The notes under the pieces: generated by a model
Told to the model about the DNA's origin: nothing
The model's input: only the letters and a program-made list of their open reading frames with translations
The model's database searches: none
Made by a program: the position numbers and the translations under genes
Origin: Bacteroidota bacterium
Lineage (GTDB): Bacteria; Bacteroidota; Bacteroidia; Chitinophagales; Chitinophagaceae
DNA: 64,000 nucleotides
Assembly: GCA_018267575.1 (NCBI GenBank)
Contig: JAFDYF010000005.1
Coordinates: 62,001-126,000 of the forward strand
Direction: 5' to 3'
Part shown: positions 43,532 to 52,640 of the stretch, piece after piece
Position numbering within the stretch: position 1 is the stretch's first letter
How the letters are laid out: the number at the start of each line of letters is the position of its first letter

Positions 43532-43930
43532 AATCAGTGAATCAGTGGCTGAAAAGATTTGCCACTGATTGTATGATTTGTTAGGATTGATACTTTACTA
43601 TTCAATAATCAGTGAATGAGTGCTAAAAAGATTTGTCACTGATTGTATGATTTAATATTATTGGGGCTTTACTATTCAATAATCAGAGAATCAGAGGCTG
43701 AAAAGTTTTGCCACTGATTGAATGATTTGTAATGATTGATACTTTACTATTCAATAATCAATGCATCAGTGGCTGAAAAGTTTTGCCACTGAATGTATGA
43801 TTTAATATTATTGGGGCTTTACTATTCAATAATCAGTGAATCAGTGGCTGAAAGGTTTTGCCACTGATTGTATGATTTTATTATGATTGGTACTTTACTA
43901 TTCAGAAATCATTGAATCAGTGGCTAAAAC
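43532..43930. repeat. Tandem array of 75-bp units in alternating A/B forms
   Basis: Five full units start at 43532, 43607, 43681, 43756 and 43831 (74-76 nt each), plus a partial sixth at 43907. Each holds an inverted pair ATCAGTGGC...GCCACTGAT (some arms mutated) and ends CTTTACTATTCAAT. Units 1, 3 and 5 carry a GATTGATACT-like middle; units 2 and 4 carry AATATTATTGGGGCT. The order A-B-A-B-A suggests doubling of a 150-bp dimer. There are no unique spacers, so it is not CRISPR. Confidence 0.9.
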
Positions 43931-43938
43931 AAAAATCA

Positions 43939-44433
43939 TCAATATATCAACTGATGCGTCTGCTTGATCACCCCCATCACAAATGTGCTTTGCAATTGAC
44001 CAATATTTTCCAACTGGCTCAATTTGTTCACATGAAAATCATAATAGGCATCCATGTTCTCCACCACCACTTTAAGCATAAAATCAAACTCACCGGAAAT
44101 ATTATAACACTCGATCACCTCCTCTAGTTCATTAATGGTTTTAATAAATTTCGCTCCCGATCTTTTATTGTGTTCATTCAACGAAACATAACAAATCACC
44201 ATCAATCCCTTTTTCACTTTTGAATGGTCAACCAATGCCGCATACTGCCTGATCACTCCCGTATCCTCCATACGCTTGATGCGTTCATGCACAGGCGTGG
44301 GGCTCAAATGTATCTGATGGGCAATTTCCCGAACCGTCAACTTTGCGTTTTCTTGTAGCAATTGCAGGATAGCCCGGTCTTTTTCATCCACTTCAACTTT
44401 GGTCTGGGTTTCTTTTTTGGCTAATTTTTCCAT
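43939..44433 (-). CDS. Lrp/AsnC-family regulator
   Basis: 164 residues from ATG 44433. A charged N-terminal extension (MEKLAKKETQTKVEVDEKDR) precedes the helix-turn-helix (ILQLLQENAKLTVREIAHQI, HLSPTPVHERIKRMEDTGVI). The RAM ligand domain follows (KKGLMVICYVSLNEHNKRSG, ECYNISGEFDFMLKVVVENM). Lrp-type proteins bind amino acids and act as octamers wrapped by phased DNA sites. It is divergent from ahcY, across a gap with three phased CTAAATTTA boxes. The 75-bp array touches its 3' end. Confidence 0.9.
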   Translation of the reverse strand: MEKLAKKETQTKVEVDEKDRAILQLLQENAKLTVREIAHQIHLSPTPVHERIKRMEDTGVIRQYAALVDHSKVKKGLMVICYVSLNEHNKRSGAKFIKTINELEEVIECYNISGEFDFMLKVVVENMDAYYDFHVNKLSQLENIGQLQSTFVMGVIKQTHQLIY

Positions 44434-44452
44434 ATTAAACAGGTAATTTGTT

Positions 44453-44492
44453 CTAAATTTATACTAAATTTATACCATTTGTTCTAAATTTA
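44453..44492. promoter_or_regulatory. Three phased CTAAATTTA boxes between Lrp gene and ahcY
   Basis: CTAAATTTA occurs at 44453-44461, 44464-44472 and 44484-44492, spaced 11 and 20 bp, about one and two helical turns. The core TAAATTTA is palindromic. Two of the boxes extend to TTTGTTCTAAATTTA. AT-rich phased sites fit Lrp-family binding, so autoregulation and control of ahcY are likely. Confidence 0.55.
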
Positions 44493-44524
44493 GAGATAAT
44501 TTATAATATTTTGTTCTTCCAGAT

Positions 44525-44532
44525 TAGCTTTG
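44525..44532 (+). promoter_or_regulatory. -7 promoter box of ahcY
   Basis: TAGCTTTG is an exact TAnnTTTG match 41 nt before the ahcY ATG. It lies 33 nt past the last CTAAATTTA box. Confidence 0.5.
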
Positions 44533-44573
44533 CTACTGTTTTTGATTTCTAATCATTTCACAAATACATACAA

Positions 44574-45902
44574 ATGTCAACAAACGTTAAAACACAAATC
44601 GACCTGAGCCTACCCTACAAGGTGAAGGACATGAGCCTTGCAGAATGGGGCCGCAAAGAAATTAAATTGGCCGAAGCAGAAATGCCCGGACTAATGGCAA
44701 TCCGTGCCGAATACGGAAAGCAACAACCATTGAAAGGCGCTCGCATCGCTGGTTGCCTTCACATGACCATCCAAACGGCCGTGCTCATCGAGACTTTGAT
44801 CGCTCTCGGTGCAGAAGTTCGTTGGAGCTCTTGCAATATTTTTTCTACACAGGACCAAGCTGCTGCGGCAATTGCTGCTGCTGGCATTGGCGTTTTTGCA
44901 TGGAAAGGCCAATCTCTTGAAGAAGCTGATTGGTGTATCGAGCAAACTTTGTTCTTCGGTAGCACAGACCGTCCTTTGAACATGATCCTGGATGATGGTG
45001 GTGATTTGACCAACATGGTGTTTGACAAATACCCTGAGCTGATTCAAAACATCAAAGGGTTGAGCGAAGAAACTACGACAGGTGTTCACCGTTTGTATGA
45101 GAGAATGGAAAAAGGCACTTTGCCCATTCCCGCCTTCAACGTGAATGATTCTGTTACCAAATCGAAGTTCGACAATAAATATGGTTGCAAAGAAAGTTTG
45201 GTGGATGCTATCCGTCGTGCAACCGATGTAATGATGGCCGGCAAAGTGGCTGTGGTAGGAAGTTATGGCGATGTGGGCAAAGGTTCAGCCGCTTCTTTGA
45301 AAGGCGCTGGATGCCGAGTGATTGTTACCGAAATCGATCCTATCTGCGCATTGCAAGCAGCTATGGACGGTTTTGAGGTTAAGAAAATGATCGACGCCGT
45401 GAAAGAAGCAGACATTATCGTTACCGCTTCTGGTTGCCGCGACCTCATCACGGAAAAACATTTCCGTGCAATGAAGGACAAGGCCATCGTTTGTAATATC
45501 GGCCACTTCGATATCGAAATTGACATGGCATGGTTGAACAACAATTATGGCAACACAAAAAACACCATCAAGCCACAGGTTGATCTATACACCATCGAAG
45601 GCAAAGATGTGATTGTGTTAGCAGAAGGCCGCCTAGTGAACCTAGGTTGTGCTACCGGACACCCTTCCTTCGTGATGAGCAATTCCTTCAGCAACCAAAC
45701 TTTGGCGCAAATCGAATTGTGGGTGAACCACGATAAGTACGAGAACAAAGTGTATGTGCTTCCAAAACATTTGGATGAAAAAGTGGCTCGTCTTCACCTT
45801 GCAAAAATCGGTGTGGAACTGGATCAACTGACCGATGCTCAATCTTCTTATTTGGGTATTCCTAAAACGGGTCCTTTCAAACCAGAGCATTATCGTTATT
45901 AA
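44574..45902 (+). CDS. ahcY: Adenosylhomocysteinase
   Basis: 442 residues from ATG 44574. Substrate-domain motifs [20 protein letters not shown] and [11 protein letters not shown], and the NAD site [20 protein letters not shown] followed by [19 protein letters not shown]. The C-terminus [12 protein letters not shown] carries the family's terminal Lys/Tyr. It hydrolyses S-adenosylhomocysteine to adenosine and homocysteine, relieving inhibition of methyltransferases. It has its own promoter box and terminator, and a divergent Lrp regulator. Confidence 0.97.
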   Translation: MSTNVKTQIDLSLPYKVKDMSLAEWGRKEIKLAEAEMPGLMAIRAEYGKQQPLKGARIAGCLHMTIQTAVLIETLIALGAEVRWSSCNIFSTQDQAAAAIAAAGIGVFAWKGQSLEEADWCIEQTLFFGSTDRPLNMILDDGGDLTNMVFDKYPELIQNIKGLSEETTTGVHRLYERMEKGTLPIPAFNVNDSVTKSKFDNKYGCKESLVDAIRRATDVMMAGKVAVVGSYGDVGKGSAASLKGAGCRVIVTEIDPICALQAAMDGFEVKKMIDAVKEADIIVTASGCRDLITEKHFRAMKDKAIVCNIGHFDIEIDMAWLNNNYGNTKNTIKPQVDLYTIEGKDVIVLAEGRLVNLGCATGHPSFVMSNSFSNQTLAQIELWVNHDKYENKVYVLPKHLDEKVARLHLAKIGVELDQLTDAQSSYLGIPKTGPFKPEHYRY

Positions 45903-45924
45903 TCTTTTCAAATGATAATAAGAT

Positions 45925-45960
45925 AAAACCCCCGGATTTTTCGGGGGTTTTTATTTTTGT
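45925..45960 (+). terminator. Intrinsic terminator after ahcY
   Basis: AAAACCCCCG (45925-45934) pairs with CGGGGGTTTT (45942-45951), followed by TATTTTTGTTTTT. It lies 23 nt past the stop. Confidence 0.9.
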
Positions 45961-46232
45961 TTTTGTTTCACACAAAGCGCACAAAGAATACAGAAGGACA
46001 ACGGTTAAGGCGGAACGCTAAAGGCTAAAAGCTGGACGCATAAAGCACTGATCAACTAATCTACCCTTCAACTAACTCCCCGTCCCTCTGTCTCTGCGGT
46101 TATAATCGCCAATATTAGACCAAGGCATGGAAAAGGCTGGACGCTTAATACTAAAAGTCGAAAGCGGCCGCTGGATTTTCTGCACCAATTCCTAATTCCA
46201 AATTCCTCTTTAATTAATCAACGTACCAACAC
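45961..46232. repeat. Degenerate word-like intergenic sequence
   Basis: The gap after the ahcY terminator has short words in loose repetition: cacaaagcgcacaaag, ggctaaaagctggacgc and aaggctggacgcttaata, tccctctgtctctgcggtt, cctaattccaaattcc. This is the same style as 8530-8693 and 26281-26390. No coding frame or hairpin of note. Confidence 0.5.
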
Positions 46233-48074
46233 CTACCTCATCACTGGCAATTCAACATAAGTGGGGTATTTCGCATTGAAATAAATCGTTTCTTCTGCTT
46301 TGATATAATCCGATTCTTTTGCCTCAAAAATATTGGGAACAAATTTTTGTGGGTTCATATCGATCACCGGGAACCAAGAGCTTTGCACTTGTATCATAAT
46401 GCGATGCCCTTTTTTGAAGCTGTGGTTAATCTGGTGAAGATTGATCACAAACTCTTCTGGCTTCCCAGGCACTAAGGCTTCTGGCTTTGAAAAACTCTTA
46501 TAAAACCTTCCTCGAAACACTTCCATGGCCACCGGTAACATATAGCCGCTCATTAAAAAATTCTTCTGGTCAATATTTGGATATACATCAATCAGTTTTA
46601 CCACCCAATCCGCATCACTGCCCTTAGTGCTCGCAAACAAATGCGCCATGATGGTACCCGTTACCGTTAAATCTTCCGTTAATGAATCCATCATAAAACT
46701 GACCACATCGGGTCTTGAGTAAACAAAGCGCTGATCGTCCACATGCCAAGTGCGCCAGCGACTGCCAGGCCCATAAGTGGCTTCAATCGGCTGGGGACGA
46801 TAAGGAACTGGTTTAGCAGGATCACTTATATACTTGATATCCCCGATATTGCTCTGCGGCTTTTTGAACGAAGCCGTATGATTAGGTCCCGCATAAAGTT
46901 TTTTTATTTCCGCTTCTTTGGGTGGCCATGTTTTATATGTCTTCCATTGGTTGCTCCCTGTTTGAAAACAATAGGCTTCTTCAAAATTCCCGTCACCAAT
47001 CCCTTTCAAATAATAGTCGAACCATTTTTTCTGCAAGGTCTGAAAATATTCACCAGTATTGCTTTCAAAAGAAATTTTTCCCAAACTGTCGCCCTTACCC
47101 CTCGCCCACCCTCCGTGATTCCAAGGACCTAACATAATATGGTTTCTATTGAATGTATCTTTTTTCTCCATTTGCGCATACATCAATTGTGGGCCGTTCA
47201 GATCTTCCTGATCATAATAGCCACCCACATGCAATTGTGGGATTTGCGGGTATTTTACATAATTCAAGGGGGAATTTTTTTGCCAGAAACTATCATAGTT
47301 GGGATGCTTTACAAAATGGTTCCAAGTAGGTATCGTGCCATGAAAATATTTTTCGTTCACATTCTTTAAAGAACCCAAGTTCCTGTACCAATCATACAGA
47401 TCAAATTGCGGGAATGGGAAATCACTGTCGGTGGTTTTATCATGTTCGACTTCATAAGTATATTCCATCCCATAACTCAAACGAAAAGCTCCATTATGGT
47501 GGAAGTCATCGCCTAAAAAAAGATCGCTCATACAGGCCTGCTCCGAAGATGCTTTTAATGCAGGGTGTGGGTCCACAGCACCCACCAAGGCAAGCCAACC
47601 CGGATATGAAATCCCGACAATCCCTGCTTTTCCATTATTATATGGCACATTTTTAACCAACCAATCCACGGCGTCATAAGTGTCCGTGCTTTCATCTATG
47701 GCACCCTTTTGAGTTTCATGGATCAACGGTTGATGAATCTCCATATTTCCCTCACTTTTGTATTTACCCCTGATATCCTGAAAAACAAAAACATAGCCTT
47801 CCTTGGCCATATTGTAAAATGAGAATCTGGGGGATAAAGCTATAATAGTATCATCCGGTATTGGGATATCCGCTCCATAAGGCGTTCGTTCGATCAGAAT
47901 AGGAACTGGGACCTTTGCATTGATAGGGATAAGCATAACCGTGAACAGCTTGACCCCATCCCGCATCGGGACCATGGCGCTTGTTTTTTTATAAAGCACT
48001 TCATTTACCGGCTGGGCAAGCCCGATAGAAAAAAAGAAGAACCCCAAAATAAAAGAAATAAAAAATTTTCTCAT
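46233..48074 (-). CDS. CocE/NonD-family acyl hydrolase (X-Pro peptidase-like)
   Basis: 613 residues from ATG 48074. Signal peptide MRKFFISFILGFFFFSIGLA, then the alpha/beta-hydrolase: MRDGVKLFTVMLIPINAKVP, VFVFQDIRGKYKSEG, the nucleophile in IVGISYPGWLALVG, and HIMLGPWNHGGWARG with the His. The C-terminal jelly-roll (PDVVSFMMDSLTEDLTVTGT, IMAHLFASTKGSDADWVVKL) is the X-Pro dipeptidyl-peptidase C-terminal domain. Members cleave acyl esters, glutaryl amides or peptides. Monocistronic in the periplasm. Confidence 0.9.
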   Translation of the reverse strand: MRKFFISFILGFFFFSIGLAQPVNEVLYKKTSAMVPMRDGVKLFTVMLIPINAKVPVPILIERTPYGADIPIPDDTIIALSPRFSFYNMAKEGYVFVFQDIRGKYKSEGNMEIHQPLIHETQKGAIDESTDTYDAVDWLVKNVPYNNGKAGIVGISYPGWLALVGAVDPHPALKASSEQACMSDLFLGDDFHHNGAFRLSYGMEYTYEVEHDKTTDSDFPFPQFDLYDWYRNLGSLKNVNEKYFHGTIPTWNHFVKHPNYDSFWQKNSPLNYVKYPQIPQLHVGGYYDQEDLNGPQLMYAQMEKKDTFNRNHIMLGPWNHGGWARGKGDSLGKISFESNTGEYFQTLQKKWFDYYLKGIGDGNFEEAYCFQTGSNQWKTYKTWPPKEAEIKKLYAGPNHTASFKKPQSNIGDIKYISDPAKPVPYRPQPIEATYGPGSRWRTWHVDDQRFVYSRPDVVSFMMDSLTEDLTVTGTIMAHLFASTKGSDADWVVKLIDVYPNIDQKNFLMSGYMLPVAMEVFRGRFYKSFSKPEALVPGKPEEFVINLHQINHSFKKGHRIMIQVQSSWFPVIDMNPQKFVPNIFEAKESDYIKAEETIYFNAKYPTYVELPVMR

Positions 48075-48282
48075 GATTGCTAGATTATGGTAATGGCTAA
48101 GTTATGGAAGATTATCAATTAACTTCTCCTGATATAAATGAATAATCGATTATTCCCAAGATGGAATGATTTTTTATCTTGGTCAAGCCACCTTTTTCCA
48201 TAATCGCTCAAAAAATATTAGAAAATGAAAAGCCCTTTAATGATAAACCAACTCTTTAAATTTGTACTCTAAATTCAAGAGC

Positions 48283-49173
48283 ATGGATTTTGTAGACTAT
48301 TATAAAATTTTAGGAATTGAAAAAAACGCTAGTCAGGAAGATATAAAAAAGGCTTACCGAAAACTGGCAAGAAAGCATCACCCTGACCTGAACCCCAACA
48401 ATAAAGAAGCGAATAAATTATTTCAGCAGATCAATGAAGCCAATGAGGTATTGAGTGATCCGGAAAAAAGAAAAAAATACGACGCTTATGGTAAGGACTG
48501 GAAACATGCCGAACAATTTGAAAATGCAAGGCATGCTTCGCAGCAGCGACCAGATGGTGGCGGGTCGCAGCATTTTTCAGGAAATTTTGGGGAAGAGGAT
48601 TTTTCTGATTTTTTTCAATCCATGTTTGGAGGCATGGGCGGAAGAAGCTCGCAGACCAAATTCCGCGGACAGGATTATAATGCAGAACTACAGTTGAACC
48701 TGACAGATGCTTTTGTTACCCACCAGCAAACCATCACGGTGGATGGCAAGAATATCCGTATTACCATTCCGGCGGGCATTGAGAATGGGCAAAAAATAAA
48801 ACTCAAGGGTTATGGAGCTCCCGGTGTAAACGGGGGGCCGAATGGAGATCTTTATATTAGCTTTTCAATCGTCAACAATACCCGCTTCCGAAGGGATGGG
48901 AATAATTTGTATAATGAGGTGGAGATAGATTTATATACGGCTTTATTGGGAGGGGAAATCATGATTGACACTATGAGCGGAAAAGTAAAATTAAAAGTGC
49001 CCCCAGAAACACAGAATGGCACAAAAATCAGGCTAAAGGGCAAAGGTTTCCCAGTATATAAAACGGAAGGTCAGTTCGGGGATTTGTTTGTTACCTATCA
49101 TATAAAGCTTCCCACTAAGCTCAGTGCAAAGGAAAAAGAATTGTTTACCGAATTATCAAAGTTAAAACCTTAA
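48283..49173 (+). CDS. cbpA: CbpA-type DnaJ co-chaperone
   Basis: 296 residues from ATG 48283 ([20 protein letters not shown]); the frame's TTG at 48262 is not used. A J-domain with HPD ([12 protein letters not shown]) is followed by a Gly/Phe-rich linker ([13 protein letters not shown]) and two C-terminal substrate domains ([40 protein letters not shown]). No zinc finger, as in CbpA. It stimulates DnaK. cbpM follows 10 nt later, the usual pair. Confidence 0.93.
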   Translation: MDFVDYYKILGIEKNASQEDIKKAYRKLARKHHPDLNPNNKEANKLFQQINEANEVLSDPEKRKKYDAYGKDWKHAEQFENARHASQQRPDGGGSQHFSGNFGEEDFSDFFQSMFGGMGGRSSQTKFRGQDYNAELQLNLTDAFVTHQQTITVDGKNIRITIPAGIENGQKIKLKGYGAPGVNGGPNGDLYISFSIVNNTRFRRDGNNLYNEVEIDLYTALLGGEIMIDTMSGKVKLKVPPETQNGTKIRLKGKGFPVYKTEGQFGDLFVTYHIKLPTKLSAKEKELFTELSKLKP

Positions 49174-49183
49174 AATATTTTCT

Positions 49184-49486
49184 ATGCAAACAGAAGGACT
49201 CATTGCTGTTAGCGAATTTTGCGCCAGTCATCAACTCGAAATTTCCTTTATCCACTCTTTACAAGATTTTGGTTTGATAGAAACCACCACGGTTGAGCAA
49301 TCTACGTTTATAAACGACCGTGAATTACCCAAATTGGAGCAGATTGCCCGTCTCCACAACCTTGATATCAATGTGGAAGGTATTGAAACCATCACCCACC
49401 TGCTTCAGCAAATGGATGAAATGCATCAGGAAATAATCCGCCTCAGAAATAAACTAGACTTTTCCCATAACATAAATATAGAATAA
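49184..49486 (+). CDS. cbpM: CbpA modulator CbpM
   Basis: 100 residues from ATG 49184, 10 nt after cbpA. A MerR-like helical fold: LIAVSEFCASHQLEISFIHS, LQDFGLIETTTVEQSTFIND, LPKLEQIARLHNLDINVEGI, and a helix IHLLQQ-like end (ITHLLQQMDEMHQEIIRLRN). CbpM binds the J-domain of CbpA and inhibits it. The assignment comes from fold, size and position. Confidence 0.9.
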   Translation: MQTEGLIAVSEFCASHQLEISFIHSLQDFGLIETTTVEQSTFINDRELPKLEQIARLHNLDINVEGIETITHLLQQMDEMHQEIIRLRNKLDFSHNINIE

Positions 49487-49750
49487 CCAACCGAAAAATT
49501 CGCAACACCCAAGTGTCCACAACAGACCAATTCAGGCTATCAATCGGGCATGCCATAAACTTCACTATTCAGTATCGAAGAACAGAAACTACCTGCATCA
49601 ATTCGTTAAAAAAAAATTAAGATTATCTCCAAAATGGGTTTTAAAGCATATACAATTTACCCAAGTATACTGGATTAAACCCTAGTAACAATCCATAGTC
49701 TTTAATATGTGTTTCTTTGGAAACCATTTCTTAACACTAAAAAATAAAAC

Positions 49751-49927
49751 ATGAAAACGCTATTTACAATTACATCGCTCGTATCCGCAATCATTACCGG
49801 GCTCGTTAGTTTTCGTTTATTTGAACGTGCCCACTACAATGTTTCTGCTTTGCTTACCATCAGCAGCTTTTTAACTGCCGCGTTATTAGTAAGCGTGCTG
49901 AGCAGCAAAAAAATCAAGTTCCAATAA
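49751..49927 (+). CDS. 58-residue two-helix membrane protein
   Basis: ATG 49751, stop TAA 49925-49927. The sequence MKTLFTITSLVSAIITGLVS forms the first helix, then RLFERAHYNVSALLTISSFL and TAALLVSVLS form the second; the tail is SSKKIKFQ. The A-rich leader (aacactaaaaaataaaac) is a typical ribosome region here, and a terminator-like hairpin follows the stop. No known family. The 264-nt gap upstream holds nothing else I can name. Confidence 0.6.
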   Translation: MKTLFTITSLVSAIITGLVSFRLFERAHYNVSALLTISSFLTAALLVSVLSSKKIKFQ

Positions 49928-49956
49928 TTCATTCTTTTGCAAGCCGATTTCTATAA

Positions 49957-50009
49957 ATGGCACATACCACCATCGTGCTTATCCCTGATTGGTTTGTGCC
50001 ATCTTTTTT
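49957..50009 (+). terminator. Intrinsic terminator after the 58-residue protein
   Basis: ATGGCACA (49957-49964) pairs with TGTGCCAT (49995-50002), followed by CTTTTTT. It lies 29 nt past the stop at 49927. Confidence 0.6.
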
Positions 50010-50105
50010 AAAAAGATATTTACAGAAAGGTTTTCATAAATCTACCCTTACCCTTCATAGAAAAAAGATTTATTCAACCAATTACGCAAGTTTTACAACC
50101 TGATA

Positions 50106-50975
50106 TTAATATGTATTTTTTAGTCTGGAGATGCAGACATGAAGGCTTTCTTTCCAATCCTTGATAGCAAGCGCATACACTGCACTTATTTTTGTTTTAT
50201 CCAACAATGAATAATGTGGGCGTTTTGCTGGGGTTGGGTATTGTGAAGTGGGGATGGGGTTTACGATACATGAACTATTGATCATTTCCTTAATCGCGAC
50301 AGCAAACTCATACCAACTAATTGTCCCCTCATTGCTATAATGATATATGCCCGGTACAAATTGAGTGGCGTTGATGATCTGCATAATTGCTTCAGCAAGA
50401 TCAGCCGCATAAGTAGGGGAACCAATCTGGTCGCTCACCACATTGATAGATTCACGCTCATTCATCAAGCGCATCATCGTCTTGACAAAGTTGTTTCCAA
50501 ACTCCGAATACACCCATGAAGTGCGTATGATGACTGAGCCAGGGTTTTCCTTTAGCGCCAGTTCCTCACCCTTCAATTTGGATGCACCATAAACACTGAT
50601 AGGCCCTGTAGGAGCATCTTCACGTAAAGGAGTAGAAGAGCCACCATCAAAAACGTAATCCGTAGAGATATGTATAAACCGAGTTCCGTATTGTTTGCAC
50701 AATGCAGCAAGTATCTCTACCGAGTCCGCATTCACTAAAAAGGCAGTTTCTTTTTCCGACTCTGCTTTGTCAACTGCAGTATAAGCAGCACAATTAATTA
50801 GAAATGCAGGCTGATGTATTTTAAATAATTCTTGGGCTTTTGAAAAATCGTTGATGGGCAAACCTGCACGACCTAAGAAAACAAAATCAAAGATCGGGAA
50901 TCTGGAAGACAAAGTTTGGATTTCCTTACCCAACTGGCCAGTAGCTCCTGTGACTATGATTTCTGGTTTGCTCAT
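50106..50975 (-). CDS. rfbD: dTDP-4-dehydrorhamnose reductase
   Basis: 289 residues from ATG 50975. SDR fold: IIVTGATGQLGKEIQTLSSR for NAD(P), FLINCAAYTAVDKAESEKET, and the catalytic YGASKLKGEELALK. It is the last enzyme of dTDP-L-rhamnose synthesis, reducing the 4-keto group. It ends the leftward seven-gene operon and starts 9 nt after rfbC. Confidence 0.93.
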   Translation of the reverse strand: MSKPEIIVTGATGQLGKEIQTLSSRFPIFDFVFLGRAGLPINDFSKAQELFKIHQPAFLINCAAYTAVDKAESEKETAFLVNADSVEILAALCKQYGTRFIHISTDYVFDGGSSTPLREDAPTGPISVYGASKLKGEELALKENPGSVIIRTSWVYSEFGNNFVKTMMRLMNERESINVVSDQIGSPTYAADLAEAIMQIINATQFVPGIYHYSNEGTISWYEFAVAIKEMINSSCIVNPIPTSQYPTPAKRPHYSLLDKTKISAVYALAIKDWKESLHVCISRLKNTY

Positions 50976-50983
50976 GCAAAAGA

Positions 50984-51544
50984 TTAGCCTTGAAAATGGA
51001 AATTATTAGTACAGTTTTCAAATGAAGGAAGCTGAAGATCCTTGGAAGAACAAATGATTTTATCGACCGGAACTTGCCAATCGATATTCAGCAAGCTGTC
51101 ATTATAGATAATACCCCCTTCCGACTCCTTGCTATAAAAGGCATCACATTTATACATCACATCGGCCGTTGGGCTAAGCACGGAGAAACCATGAGCAAAA
51201 CCTTTGGGAACCAATAGTTGCTTTTTATTATCTGCAGACAATTCTACGCAGTATGATTTTCCAAAACTGGGTGAACCCTTACGCAAGTCCACAGCAACAT
51301 CCAAAATCTTTCCTTGCAAAACCCGCACTAATTTAGTTTGAGCGTGAGGGTTCAATTGATAATGCAAGCCTCGTACAACCCCATATTTTGAATGGGATTG
51401 ATTGTCCTGAACAAATTTTATTTCAATCCCATTTTTTTGAAACAAATTTTCATTGTAGGATTCAAAAAAATAACCGCGATCATCACCAAAAACCGTTGGC
51501 TCTACTACGAACAATCCGGGTAAACCTGTTTCTATAAAAGGCAC
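50984..51544 (-). CDS. rfbC: dTDP-4-dehydrorhamnose 3,5-epimerase
   Basis: 186 residues; the frame opens with GTG at 51544, and no in-frame ATG is near. A cupin-like RmlC fold: PTVFGDDRGYFFESYNENLF, NQSHSKYGVVRGLHYQLNPH with the catalytic His, and LLVPKGFAHGFSVLSPTADV. It epimerises C3 and C5 of dTDP-4-keto-6-deoxyglucose. Lies 9 nt before rfbD and 31 nt after rfbB. Confidence 0.93.
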   Translation of the reverse strand: MPFIETGLPGLFVVEPTVFGDDRGYFFESYNENLFQKNGIEIKFVQDNQSHSKYGVVRGLHYQLNPHAQTKLVRVLQGKILDVAVDLRKGSPSFGKSYCVELSADNKKQLLVPKGFAHGFSVLSPTADVMYKCDAFYSKESEGGIIYNDSLLNIDWQVPVDKIICSSKDLQLPSFENCTNNFHFQG

Positions 51545-51575
51545 ATTGTATTTGTTAAATTAAAAAATGCTGATA

Positions 51576-52640
51576 CTATCTTTTCTCGTATTGCACATCA
51601 TAATACTTTTGGTAATCCCCGGAAGTCACATGGTTTACCCAGTCCTGGTTTTGCAGATACCAATCCACCGTTTTCTCCAAACCTTCTTCAAATTGAAGCG
51701 AAGGTTTCCAACCCAACTCTTTATTCAATTTACTTGCATCGATGGCATAACGCATATCATGCCCTGGGCGATCTTTTACATAGGTAATCAGTTTCGCTGA
51801 TTCCCCTGCTGGTCTACCCAACTTTTTATCCATGATACCGCATAGCAAGTGTACGATGTCAATATTTTTCCATTCATTGAATCCGCCCACATTGTATTTT
51901 TCACCAATCTTCCCATTATGGAAAATAGTGTCGATTGCCGTTGCATGGTCTTCCACAAATAACCAATCACGGACATTTTCTCCCTTCCCATAAACGGGCA
52001 GGGGTTTATTGTTCTTGATATTATTGATCATGAGCGGGATCAGTTTCTCGGGAAAATGATGTGAGCCATAATTATTGGAACAATTCGACATCACGATGGG
52101 CAATCCATAAGTATGGCGATAAGCCATCACAAAATGGTCGGAGGAAGCTTTTGATGCCGAATAAGGGGAACGTGGGTCATAAGGTGTTTCTTCTGTAAAA
52201 AACCCTTCTTTCCCCAACGAGCCATACACTTCATCGGTTGAAACATGATAAAACAATTTATTCTCCAGATTATCTTTCCAATGTTTCAAACTGATATTTA
52301 ATAAAGAAGCCGTGCCCAATACATTTGTTCTTACAAATGCCAAGGGGTCAATAATGGATCGGTCCACATGGCTTTCTGCGGCTAGATGAATCACAGCATC
52401 AAAATGGTATTGATCAAAAAGCTCGTTGATTCTTTTTTCATCATTGATATCACCGCGCTCAAATTTATAATTGGGCAGGTTTTCAATATCTCTCAGGTTT
52501 TCCAAATTGCCTGCATAGGTCAAAGCATCCAGGTTCACTATTAAATATTCTGGATATTTTTTTACAAACAACCTGGCCACATGCGAGCCTATAAAGCCTG
52601 CCGCTCCAGTAACCATTATTTTTTTTGAATAGTCTGCCAT
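51576..52640 (-). CDS. rfbB: dTDP-glucose 4,6-dehydratase
   Basis: 354 residues from ATG 52640. NAD motif MVTGAAGFIGSHVARLF, catalytic triad around STDEVYGSLG and YSASKASSDHFVMAY, and NCSNNYGSHHFPEKLIPLMI. Converts dTDP-glucose to the 4-keto-6-deoxy form. Its start base is shared with the stop of the upstream dehydrogenase (1-nt overlap). The first step enzyme, RfbA, is not found in this window. Confidence 0.95.
   Translation of the reverse strand: MADYSKKIMVTGAAGFIGSHVARLFVKKYPEYLIVNLDALTYAGNLENLRDIENLPNYKFERGDINDEKRINELFDQYHFDAVIHLAAESHVDRSIIDPLAFVRTNVLGTASLLNISLKHWKDNLENKLFYHVSTDEVYGSLGKEGFFTEETPYDPRSPYSASKASSDHFVMAYRHTYGLPIVMSNCSNNYGSHHFPEKLIPLMINNIKNNKPLPVYGKGENVRDWLFVEDHATAIDTIFHNGKIGEKYNVGGFNEWKNIDIVHLLCGIMDKKLGRPAGESAKLITYVKDRPGHDMRYAIDASKLNKELGWKPSLQFEEGLEKTVDWYLQNQDWVNHVTSGDYQKYYDVQYEKR

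Noticed and set aside
43532..43930. CRISPR array
   Set aside because: Units are contiguous and similar over their whole length, with no unique spacers, and no cas gene is near.
44434..44573. SAH riboswitch upstream of ahcY
   Set aside because: No conserved pseudoknot-like GC elements; the gap is AT-rich and holds phased boxes instead.
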